From the NCBI GenBank assembly GCA_903813345.2, contig CAIIXF020000004.1, positions 12,110,196-12,174,195 of the forward strand: a stretch of 64,000 nt of DNA, given 5' to 3'. Below the pieces are notes generated by a model. The model made no database searches. It was not told where the DNA came from and saw nothing but the letters and a program-made list of their open reading frames with translations. The position numbers and the translations under genes were made by a program. Position 1 is the stretch's first letter. Every line of letters starts with the position of its first letter. Source of the DNA: Owenia fusiformis. Its lineage: Eukaryota > Annelida > Polychaeta > Sabellida > Oweniidae. Below are positions 36,084 through 48,600 of the stretch, one piece after another.

Positions 36084-36982
36084 TATATGAGTTCTAAACA
36101 TTAATTCAGTAGGCAACAGTGTAAACAAGTAATATGAGACATAATATTACAAATTCTGGACATGCTATTGTTACTGTTGAATTTTTGTTTATTGCTTAGC
36201 CTCTCCTACCAAGTCCTGATTATTATTAATTAGGATTAGTTTCAGATTCTTATTGTTAATTCGATCCATAATTAATGCGGCCATTTAACTTCCATTCATT
36301 GCCGCTCAGAAGGTATAGCTCCGCTCTTTCACTTGTATCGCTTTGGACTGCAGAGTATCACACGTTTACCATATCTTGGAAAATCAAATTTGGAATCACA
36401 ACATGTAAGTTCCTCGACTCGGCACCACATGCCAATTTTGGCACTTTTAGTGTCAATCGGTTTTAATTTTTAAATGGCCTCGTTTTTAATTTTGACTTTT
36501 AAAATTCATTCTGCAAACAACTCGCGGTCCTTTGTATGTACTCTCTGTATTCAAAGTGTCATATCTCAGTGATAATGGTATATTTATAATGTTAATCATT
36601 GAATCAATGTATTTTGAATTGAATAACATTTCTTATGGTATATCAATATCGTTTCTTACATTTCTTATCTTATATCAATATAGTTTCTTATACATGTAAT
36701 ATGTATGGTTTGTATGTACCTTATTTAAATAAATGCCTGCTCATTAGGCTACTACTAAAACTAAATTATGTGCTGTATTACATAATGAAAAATCTCAGTA
36801 TGCCTGCCTAACACAATGTCTGGCACCCTTTAATCGAATAGGCAAAAGAGGTAAGTATTTGCATTTGTAGAATCTCTCTTTGGATTAGACATGAAGTCTT
36901 AGCTAGTAGAACCTAAACAAATTAAACACTATTTTTACATTAAATTATTTTTCACGGTTTCTCTGTTATTTACAGGCTCAAA

Positions 36983-38904
36983 ATGGCGACAGGAAGAGAC
37001 AATGGGGATGAATATCACGAGCAGTTGAAATGTGGGATTTGTTTGGACATTGTCAAGACACCAAAGTCCTTACAGTGTACCCATACATTTTGTTTCACGT
37101 GTTTAGATGGATGGATTAAGGCCAATAGACGAAACAGGAATAGGAAATACCCTTGCCCGACTTGTAAAGATCCGCACGACATTCCACAAAATGGAGCGAA
37201 TGCGTATAAGACTAATGTGATGGTCCAAGGCATCGTGGACATTGTGGATAGAAAGCGAAAACTAAATGAGGGAGATACCATCGAATGCGATATATGTATT
37301 CAGGATAACCTACATTCCCCTGCACTCGCACGCTGTATGGAATGTGCTGAGAATATGTGCCAAGCATGTAAAAGAGCACATGGGCTTTCAAGGGGCACCA
37401 AGTCGCATGAACTGTATAAGTTAACGGGAAACGCTGACGAGGATTCAAAAACAGCTTTGGCACACTTATCGAGTCGGAATATCAATTGTTCAGAGCATCC
37501 CGATCAACCGTTGTTATTTTTCTGTAAGGAAGATAAAATACCAGTATGTCGAGACTGCTGCATCACTGAACACTCAAAACATGAAAGTGTGAAAATAGAG
37601 ACAATATCAGAACCAGAAAAAGAGCGCATCGCTGCCTTGGTCGAGTTAATAAAGGAGAAGAAGTAGAAGTACGAAAGGGCTATACAATACTCAGCATATA
37701 TACGTCAAACCCCAAAACAGCAAATGCAAACAACTTTAAATGAGATCAATGTATCTAGAGAAGAACAACTCAAGAGAATAAATGATTATTTTGATTCACT
37801 TGAAAGTAAAGTAAGAGAAGGCAGTGAAGCAAATGATGAAAAGATACAAGCACATCAAAATGAATTATCATTACAGATAGGTACTGCCGACAGCACGTTG
37901 CTCCACCTAAGTACTCTCCAGAAGCATGGCCATCCTGTAGATATATTACGTGCTAGTGGCGACATCTCTCATAGGCTTCGAGAATGGTCCGACGCGAATG
38001 ACTTAAACCTTGGATCACTGAGTAAACAAACCTTTGAACAAGGACATCTTGATACGTCCAAACTTGGTCACATATTGTCAAGTAGTATTATGGTACAAGC
38101 GCCTACACCATGTCAGCCTAAAGTGCTAAACAAAAAACACATCCCTGAAGGAACCCCAGGAAACATTGCTATATCTGATGCTGTTGTAGGTGCTGATTTA
38201 GTAATCTTACATGATAGGATGGAAGCACAAGCACAACTCGCAACATATGATAATGACACTTTAACACTGAAGCACCATACTGCGGGAAATTTCAACAGAG
38301 TATGTGCCTTGCCAGGGAATCAATATGCTGCAACTGATGCCAAAACAAGTGCGTTGCAATATTCAATGATAATCTCGTTCACCAAAGGAATATAGGTCAG
38401 TTTGAGAGTCCATGTGGCATATGTTGTAATGCTTTGAACGAACTGATTGTGAGTGATGCGATTACTAAGAAAGTGTACCACATTGACATAAATGATGGTT
38501 CTGAACTGGAAGCAACACCATATGAACTGTTTGAAGCTCCTCAGTATGTCACAACAAACAGTAAGGGAGATGTCATTGTTTCAGATACGAAAACACACTC
38601 CATCACGGGAATCACTAGAAATGGTGACAGAGTGTTCAGCTATGGTCAACGTGGGTCGGATGATGGTCAGTTCACTTGTCCATGCGGTTTATGTACAGAT
38701 GCACTTGATAACATCATTGTGGCTGATTTCAATAATAACAGAGTTCATTTACTTGACTATAATGGAAAGTTTATCAGATATCTATTAACTGCAGAAGACG
38801 GATTGCAAGATCCGTGCGCTGTTGCCATAGACAGGCATGGTGACCTTGTTATAGGCACTGATACTGGAGATGTATGGTTTGTGAAGTACATGAACTATGA
38901 ATAG
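36983..38904 (+). pseudogene. TRIM-NHL (RING/B-box/coiled-coil/NHL) gene, broken by a stop and a frameshift
   Basis: The ATG follows a good acceptor (TTATTTACAG, AG at 36974-36975), with a matching GTAAGT donor at 36405, so a 5'UTR intron is likely. Residues 17-61 form a C3HC4 RING (C17, C20, C32, H34, C37, C40, C58, C61). B-box 1 follows at about 101-145 and B-box 2 at about 168-205, then a coiled coil and NHL-type repeats (ELIVSDAITKKVYHID, NIIVADFNNNRVHLLD). The protein ends GDVWFVKYMNYE, as this family usually ends. A TAG at 37664-37666 stops the frame in the coiled coil; the same frame then continues to 38393. A frameshift near 38365-38380 moves the NHL part to another frame. The intact product would be a RING E3 ligase of about 640 residues. 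Either a young pseudogene or assembly errors could explain this. Confidence 0.85.
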
Positions 38905-41900
38905 ACAGCAGTAAAGATCGGTAAGGGTGATCCTGGTATATAAAACATAATCCAATTAGAACTAATGCTAGAGATGTATGGTTTGTGAAGTACATGAACT
39001 TTGAATAGACAGCAATAAAGATTGGTAGGGGTGATCCTGGTATACAAAACATAATCCAATTAGAACTAATGCTAGAGATGTATGGTTTGTGAAGTACATG
39101 AACTTTGAATAGACAGCAATAAAGATTGGTAGGGTGATCCTGGTATACAAAACATAATCCAATTAGAACTAATGCTAGAGATGTATGGTTTGTGAAGTAC
39201 ATGAACTTTGAATAGACAGCAATAAAGATTGGTAGGGGTGATCCTGGTATACAAAACATAATCCAATTAGAACTAATGCTAGAGATGTATGGTTTGTGAA
39301 GTACATGAACTATGAATAGACAGCAATAAAGATTGGTAGGGGTGATCCTGGTATATAAAACATAATCCAATTAGAACTAATGCTAGAGATGTATGGTTTG
39401 TGAAGTACATGAACTATGAATAGACAGCAATAAAGATTGGTAGGGGTGATCCTGGTATACAAAACATATTATTAATCCAATTAGAACTGATGCTAGAGAT
39501 GTATGGTTTGTGAAGTACATGAACTATGAATAGACAGCAATAAAGATTGGTAGGGTGATCCTGGTATACAAAACATAATCCAATTAGAACTAATGCTAGA
39601 GATGTATGGTTTGTGAAGTACATGAACTTTGAATAGACAGCAGTAAAGATCGGTAGGGGTGATCCTGGTATATAAAACATAATCCAATTAGAACTGATGC
39701 TAGAGATGTATGGTTTGTGAAGTACATGACCTATGAATAGACAGCAATAAAGATTGGTAGGGGTGATCCTGGTATATAAAACATAATCCAATTAGAACTA
39801 ATGCTAGAGATGTATGGTTTGTGAAGTACATGAACTATGAATAGACAGCAATAAAGATTGGTAGGGGTGATCCTGGTATATAAAACATAATCCAATTAGA
39901 ACTAATGCTAGAGATGTATGGTTTGTGAAGTACATGAACTATGAATAGACAGCAATAAAGATTGGTAGGGGTGATCCTGGTATACAAAACATAATCCAAT
40001 TAGAACTAATGCTAGAGATGTATGGTTTGTGAAGTACATGAACTATGAATAGACAGCAATAAAGATTGGTAGGGGTGATCCTGGTATACAAAACATAATC
40101 CAATTAGAACTAATGCTAGAGATGTATGGTTTGTGAAGTACATGAACTATGAATAGACAGCAATAAAGATTGGTAGGGGTGATCCTGGTATACAAAACAT
40201 AATCCAATTAGAACTAATGCTAGAGATGTATGGTTTGTGAAGTACATGAACTATGAATAGACAGCAATAAAGATTGGTAGGGGTGATCCTGGTATACAAA
40301 ACATAATCCAATTAGAACTAATGCTAGAGATGTATGGTTTGTGAAGTACATGAACTTTGAATAGACAGCAATAAAGATTGGTAGGGGTGATCCTGGTATA
40401 CAAAACATAATCCAATTAGAACTAATGCTAGAGATGTATGGTTTGTGAAGTACATGAACTATGAATAGACAGCAATAAAGATTGGTAGGGGTGATCCTGG
40501 TATACAAAACATAATCCAATTAGAACTAATGCTAGAGATGTATGGTTTGTGAAGTACATGAACTATGAATAGACAGCAATAAAGATTGGTAGGGGTGATC
40601 CTGGTATACAAAACATAATCCAATTAGAACTAATGCTAGAGATGTATGGTTTGTGAAGTACATGAACTTTGAATAGACAGCAGTAAAGATCGGTAGGGGT
40701 GATCCTGGTATACAAAACATAATCCAATTAGAACTAATGCTAGAGATGTATGGTTTGTGAAGTACATGAACTATGAATAGACAGCAATAAAGATCGGTAG
40801 GGGTGATCCTGGTATACAAAACATAATCCAATTAGAACTAATGCTAGAGATGTATGGTTTGTGAAGTACATGAACTTTGAATAGACAGCAGTAAAGATCG
40901 GTAGGGGTGATCCTGGTATACAAAACATAATCCAATTAGAACTAATGCTAGAGATGTATGGTTTGTGAAGTACATGAACTTTGAATAGACAGCAGTAAAG
41001 ATCGGTAGGGGTGATCCTGGTATATAAAACATAATCCAATTAGAACTGATGCTAGAGATGTATGGTTTGTGAAGTACATGACCTATGAATAGACAGCAAT
41101 AAAGATTGGTAGGGGTGATCCTGGTATATAAAACATAATCCAATTAGAACTAATGCTAGAGATGTATGGTTTGTGAAGTACATGAACTATGAATAGACAG
41201 CAATAAAGATTGGTAGGGGTGATCCTGGTATACAAAACATAATCCAATTAGAACTAATGCTAGAGATGTATGGTTTGTGAAGTACATGAACTATGAATAG
41301 ACAGCAATAAAGATCGGTAGGGGTGATCCTGGTATATAAAACATAATCCAATTAGAACTAATGCTAGAGATGTATGGTTTGTGAAGTACATGAACTTTGA
41401 ATAGACAGCAATAAAGATTGGTAGGGGTGATCCTGGTATATAAAACATAATCCAATTAGAACTAATGCTAGAGATGTATGGTTTGTGAAGTACATGAACT
41501 TTGAATAGACAGCAATAAAGATTGGTAGGGGTGATCCTGGTATACAAAACATAATCCAATTAGAACTAATGCTAGAGATGTATGGTTTGTGAAGTACATG
41601 AACTATGAATAGACAGCAATAAAGATTGGTAGGGGTGATCCTGGTATATAAAACATAATCCAATTAGAACTAATGCTAGAGATGTATGGTTTGTGAAGTA
41701 CATGAACTATGAATAGACAGCAATAAAGATTGGTAGGGGTGATCCTGGTATATAAAACATAATCCAATTAGAACTAATGCTAGAGATGTATGGTTTGTGA
41801 AGTACATGAACTATGAATAGACAGCAATAAAGATCGGTAGGGGTGATCCTGGTATACAAAACATATTATTAATCCAATTAGAACTGATGCTAGAGATGTA

Positions 41901-43040
41901 TGGTTTGTGAAGTACATGAACTATGAATAGACAGCAATAAAGATTGGTAGGGGTGATCCTGGTATACAAAACATAATCCAATTAGAACTAATGCTAGAGA
42001 TGTATGGTTTGTGAAGTACATGACCTATGAATAGACAGCAATAAAGATTGGTAGGGGTGATCCTGGTATACAAAACATAATCCAATTAGAACTAATGCTA
42101 GAGATGTATGGTTTGTGAAGTACATGAACTTTGAATAGACAGCAATAAAGATTGGTAGGGGTGATCCTGGTATACAAAACATAATCCAATTAGAACTAAT
42201 GCTAGAGATGTATGGTTTGTGAAGTACATGACCTATGAATAGACAGCAATAAAGATTGGTAGGGGTGATCCTGGTATACAAAACATAATCCAATTAGAAC
42301 TAATGCTAGAGATGTATGGTTTGTGAAGTACATGAACTTTGAATAGACAGCAATAAAGATTGGTAGGGGTGATCCTGGTATACAAAACATAATCCAATTA
42401 GAACTAATGCTAGAGATGTATGGTTTGTGAAGTACATGAACTTTGAATAGACAGCAATAAAGATTGGTAGGGGTGATCCTGGTATATAAAACATAATCCA
42501 ATTAGAACTAATGCTAGAGATGTATGGTTTGTGAAGTACATGAACTTTGAATAGACAGCAATAAAGATTGGTAGGGGTGATCCTGGTATACAAAACATAA
42601 TCCAATTAGAACTAATGCTAGAGATGTATGGTTTGTGAAGTACATGAACTATGAATAGACAGCAATAAAGATTGGTAGGGGCGATCCTGGTATACAAAAC
42701 ATATTTTTAATCCAATTAGAACTGATGCTAGGGATGTATGGTTTGTGAAGTACATGAACTATGAATAGACAGCAATAAAGATTGGTAGGGGTGATCCTGG
42801 TATACAAAACATAATCCAATTAGAACTGATGCTAGAGATGTATGGTTTGTGAAGTACATGACCTATGAATAGACAGCAATAAAGATTGGTAGGGGTGATC
42901 CTGGTATACAAAATATAATCCAATTAGAACTGATGCTAGAGATGTATGGTTTGTGAAGTACATGGCCCATGGGCTATAAACAGATGTCAGTAAAGGTTTG
43001 ATAGAGGAATCCTATACCTTGGTATACGTTTTTCATTAGT
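38867..43040 (+). repeat. 39-copy, 104-bp satellite derived from the TRIM gene 3' end
   Basis: Unit 1 starts at 38867 inside the last TRIM codons (GAGATGTATGGTTTGTGAAG) and includes the stop codon and 3' flank. Unit 2 starts at 38971, and 39 full units run to 42939. A decayed last unit reaches about 43040. Most units carry AATAAA in CAGCAATAAAG; some have AGTAAA. Three units carry a 6-bp insertion (near 39465, 41862, 42702). The length is 104 bp, so long minus-strand frames through it are artefacts of periodicity. Confidence 0.97.
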
Positions 43041-43984
43041 CCATTGCTTTTGTCCGATCTGTGTCAAAATGGTCAAGAATAAGAGCAAATTGATATTGGG
43101 AAAATTAATGACAAATAGATGTCAGTATAGAGTTAGGTGGTAGATAGTTAGGTAGAAAATATCGTAGTAAAAACTAGTATTATATGTTCTTTTAGACAAT
43201 TCTCTGACAAAATGCTTCGGAGCAAATTAACAGTAGCATGGTATAGCCCATTTTTGACAAGAATCCTTGCAAAGGACTTGAGAAATACTAGTAACATATC
43301 TATTGTAGTAACAAATATATTTCAATATAAAAAAAACGAAAACAAATATAAAAGGTAAACGAACTGTAATCTGTAATTTGTTGCAGTTCTTTTCATATAT
43401 TGCTTAATGGGGATTATATGGTGGAGTTTTTTGTACAGATCTCAATACCAAAATAAGATTTCATAAGCTTTCCGATGAAATGCACTTTTTTATTTCTGCC
43501 AATAAAAACTTCAAATTAATATACATGTACAATGTTTAGACAAACATTCTCACCCTGGCGACATCATGATATATGATAGCTAGAGCTGAACTGACAGATT
43601 TTCAATTAAACATCTATTTCTCTCAGACATCTTGGAAAAGGAGGTGTTAACTAAACTATATTTTATAAGACATCTTGTGAATAGAAGAACTCACAAAAAA
43701 CTTTGTTAGCGCTCTTAGTCAAGCCACCTTAAAATGCTGTGTCAAGTGTAAATACATATGTAGGCCTGTTGTTTTATTCAATATAAGCCACAAAAACAGC
43801 ACATTTTTGCATTATCTGATATTACCCTTTCAGTGTTTATTTTCAGCAGCTTTCTTATTACATATATGTGTATTTCAAACAACTTGAGACAATAATAATA
43901 TTGATCCACTTTTATTTAAACCGCATTTGATTATTTATTGAAGACAGAAAATTTACATAACCCATGTATACCTGATTAAGAAAC

Positions 43985-44383
43985 TGTACTTTTACTTAAT
44001 TTGGCGCTACTTATTTTGGCAGATTTGCTGTTTTGATCATTTGGCTGCTACTTATTTTGGCAGATTGGCAAAATGGCAATATTGAAAAATTTGGCAAACT
44101 TTAAAGGATTTACTTATGAGCCCAATTTTATTCTTGTTGCTATCCGCTGACTTTCGTTTGACTTGTAAATTGTAATTGGTTCTTTTAAAAGAGTTGAGAT
44201 TGGACATGTAGTTGTTGTTATCATGTGGTAGAGCCCATGTTGTTATTGTACAAAAGTGACAAAGAACAAATTTTGAAAGGAAATATTGCGGTGTACATCC
44301 CCTGGAATTCAGAAAGACGACAGCTTAATTTAGCGGACTTTAACAATTTGGCAGATCCGTCAAATTAAGTAGAAGTACAGTAT
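43985..44383. mobile_element. ~400-bp TIR MITE
   Basis: CTGTACTTTTACTTAATTTG on the left mirrors CAAATTAAGTAGAAGTACAG on the right. The inside repeats TACTTATTTTGGCAGATT twice. A looser relative with CTGTAAATCCGTTCAATTTA lies at 47142. The stretch 43040-43985 holds nothing recognised. Confidence 0.65.
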
Positions 44384-45308
44384 CTTGTAATATACAGGGC
44401 GAGACAAAAAGGTATAACACAAATAAATGTTAATGACCTTCAGCAAGTCATATTTGGCACTACTGAACCTTGTTAATGGTCAAGATTTTAAGGCTATTTT
44501 ACAAAACATACTCCAAATGCAGAAACATGCCAAACTCATACAATAGAAAACCCCAAACCTTTATATTAAGGGCTATTTCAAAGATAATATCTACACTAAC
44601 AACCTGGAACCTGGAAGTTGTAACAAGAAATTGGAAGGGAGATGAGCCGCATTACACAAGAAAACTGAAAAGGTGTAATCATAACAACTCCTGATCCATT
44701 CAAGTTAGCTTCAGAGACAACACAAGCATTTTGGGATTTGGAATAGACCAACGAAACTTAGTAGAATGAAAAAAATTAATTTTAATTGGGCCAAATATGA
44801 CCTTAACCCATGCTGAATGACCCAGATATCTACATTTGTTTGAGTTGACTTTTTAGGCTCACTCTGTATAAACACCATATTTCTCACACATTTTCAACAT
44901 CAATACCAAATGGGTTTCATCAACAAATAAAAACCTAAATAAATCAAATACTGGAATTTGACACATATTGCCCAGCTTAGTAATCGGATATCTATCAAGC
45001 ATTTCAAAATCATTTAACAAATATTCAATATACCAACCTAATGAATGGTATCACTTCGATTTCAAAAATTGTCCTCAATATCTTATGAGTGCCTCTGTAA
45101 ATATAGCACATAGTTTCCAACAATAAAAATATTTGAATGTGCCAGCTTTATAAGCATACAGATATTTATTAAGCATTTCTGGGATTGATAAAAGTTTGAC
45201 CCCTTTTCATTCCACTGTATATTCTATTTAAAACATGGCCAGAAGTCATGCCCAAGCCAAGTGATCACTATTTGCTATACCATTGTAACCATACATGTAC
45301 CTGGTACT

Positions 45309-45515
45309 TTGAATGAACTGCTTGATTTTCTACATTTCTATACAATTTAGAGTGATGACTACATGTCTGTTTATTTTATTCCCTGCTAATTCCACTTATT
45401 TCTCTCTAAAATTTGAATGAACTGCTTGATTTTCTACATTTCTATACAATTTAGAGTGATGACTATATGCCTATGCATTTTATTCCTTGCTAAATCCTCA
45501 TGTTTTCACTCTATT
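45309..45515. repeat. 103-bp tandem duplication
   Basis: TTTGAATGAACTGCTTGATT recurs at about 45412, and the copies are near identical for 70 bp. It lies just beyond the last ARHGEF7 exon. Confidence 0.8.
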
Positions 45516-45661
45516 TTACATTTCAAAACAATCATGCTGAAGCCAAGTGATCACTATTGCAATGTTTTTGTCAAACTGACATCTCCAATCAAGTTCCTCA
45601 CATTGCAGTCATGTGATCAATATTGCAGTGAAAATACCAAACTTCTCTCCCATCCAACTTT

Positions 45662-48600
45662 TCACATTGAGGCCATGTGAGCTCCTGCCCCATTGCTTTC
45701 CTCCCAAGCAGTTTCAACTAAACTACGAAGTGATTTACGAATCATAAGTTCAAGTCTCTTTCTCGCTTTTTTCTCATCATCTAATTCTTTGCGCATCTTT
45801 TTATGTTCCTGAAAAATATTCAAATATTTTGTGTGTCATCAATCAAAGATTATTTAACCTAAGCTTGGAGGAAATGTAGAATGTCACTCGACTTTTTGGT
45901 GATTTTGAAGATATATCTGCATTTCACGATTCAAAATCAATTTCTGTAGTAATCTGACACCACCTTCTAATTTGCCTCACTGACCTTTTATTGTTTCTCA
46001 ACCATAATCTTTCAAAATCAGATAATTAGGGTGATGAGCGGGGAAATTTTGTAGGGAATTTCAGTCACAAAAACCAACGAGTGACAACTTACACTTCCTC
46101 AGAGTGTAATTTATTAAGGCACTGCAGTTCAACAAGCAAATATTTTCAAGCAAATGTGATGAACATCATAGTCTTTACAAACATGTACATTGAAAATCAA
46201 TTTCAAAATTTTTTTTAAGTTAGTCTTGTTTTTGGTGAAATAAAAAGACGAAATGCTGAATTTCTGAATCAGAGAAAAATGTTCTACCATAGGCTGTATA
46301 AAATTGACAGAATTCGAGAATGAAGAATTGTATACATATGTCAAACTTATAAAAAAACATGTGGAAAGGGAGAAATTAAACACTCTGCTAATGTTCCAGG
46401 TTTTGAAGCTGATGTACTAACCTGTCGCAAGTCCTTTACTTGATCTTTCAAGGCATACACTGTATCTACAAGACTCCTGTAACACAAATGAGGGTTATTA
46501 AATGGGAGGTTTGGGATATAGGGTATATCTGCCTGAGGGACTGAGGGTAGATATATCATATTTCCCAAGGATTATACTCTGTATCCAAAACTGAGCATTA
46601 AATAACTAATTTATCCTATACTTGGAAGATTATGGGGATTAATTATTACAACACTGCTTAAATGATATGGGTCAATAATGAAAAATGATATTCTTTTATT
46701 TACCCATCAGTGTAAAAAGTAAAAAAGAGAAGTGTAAACTGTTTGGTAAAATGATGATGCTTTAGTAAAAAATAGACAGTAGCTATTTTTAAGGCCTAGA
46801 ATGAAAGATAAATATAAGATTATTTGTAAAGGATACGGACATTTATCTCTTTCATTTCCAGACATATTTTTCTCAAATCATCATGTCCCCATATTACTTC
46901 AATGTATAATAAACGTCATCTCAGAAAATGTTACTTGTCATGTTCAAAATGAGGTGTCACTTACTTCTCCTCAATAATTGTTTGATCCCCTCTGATATCC
47001 TCAAATATAATCTTCTCTTCCTCTGCAATAATAACTTGTGGGCAATCTAGAAGAGCTGAAAGAGAATCCAAAGCATGCAACAAAAGCTACAACATCAAAA
47101 ACAACAACTACAACAGATACATACATGTACTGTACTGTAAATCCGTTCAATTTAGCGTAATTCAATTTGGCAAGTCTACAACTTGGCATGTTTTGTAAAT
47201 ATGTTTGTTTTATTTTTGTGAATAAATATTTCAATAAAAATAAATAAAATAACAAAATTGGCAAGTCTACCATTTTCAAAACATTGGTGGCAATTTGATT
47301 TGGAAAATGCATCAAAAACATCAAAGGATAACAATATCACAACTTGACTGGAAATTGACAAGGGTTTATTGGCCATTTTGTCCCAAATTGCTGGATTCCC
47401 AGATAAAACTGGCGCAAAATAAATGATTTTTGTGATTATACTCCCTTATAATATGTTTTTCAAGCAGATTGTCCTAAAATGTGCATACAAGCAAAGTGAA
47501 ACAACACCGCCCACTCACCCACCCACTCATCCGCCCACTCATTCAGTCACTCATCCACCCACTCACCCGCCCACTCACCAGTTTCACTAATTCCACTCAT
47601 TTCCACACCTCTGAATCGTAAAAGATGTCCACTGATTTTTCTTATTTTTGTGAATCATTTTTCAACTGAAAACCAGGTTAATGAATAAAAGAATAAAATT
47701 GTGTTTTTTTCAATTTTTTAAAACTTATTTTTAACATTTTCACACAATGGCTTCCATGCCATTTTCAATACATGTCCTAGATACATGCAACCAATCCTCC
47801 ATAACATTGGCATCGCCAGGCATGGGGCGGGAGGCAACTAGGGTAGCTCAACAAAGTTTTACAAAAATACAGGGTGTCCAAAATATCTTTATAATTACAA
47901 TAAATTTGGGTACCCTGTATATTTCGAGTTGAATGTCTCCACTAAAATTTTTTAAAAAATGAAGTCAATAGGTAGTATTTGGAAACATTTAAGCTCCTTA
48001 AACCTAAATCTGTATCAACTTAGTTTTGATCCTTGCTTTGCAACTGTGCCAATCAAGCATGATATTGATAATAAAACACTATATATTTTTGGCAAAAAAT
48101 TGCAGTTCTCCGTAGTAATGCACATGAATCAATATTGTACTATATTCTTAAGGAGTAGTATGTTGGGCTTAGATAACAAGGAAAAGTATATAATTGGGAG
48201 TTTAAGCTAGCATATATAATTGAAGCGCCAACCTTTACGTATGACCAATCGCCCATACAAATGCATTGCTTAAACTGTTAAACATTTTTCGTTCACGTTT
48301 AGGTCGTGAAAAAGATTGCAAGCTTAAAATCCCCAATATTCAATCTGCAGCACATAAAATATATATTGCAGAAGACTTCTCAGAGCCAGGTGGCATTCTT
48401 ATTATTTATTAGATTGTCTTTAGTTTTACAGTTGATAATGATATTTTTTTCAGTTGAGGCTCGGGTGGCTTTTGTTCATTGAATTAGTCAGGAGTGTCAG
48501 TAGATCAGACAGTATGATTGTTAATTCATTTCATCAACATTTTTGTACTTTTTAAAACGTTAGGTAAAGCTAAAAAATACATATTTCATTGCATATTTAA

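Noticed and set aside
38849-42697. Many similar ~99-residue minus-strand frames (starting MDYVLYTRITP)
   Set aside because: They follow the 104-bp repeat phase (three units per frame), overlap one another and lie antisense to a satellite. No independent coding evidence.
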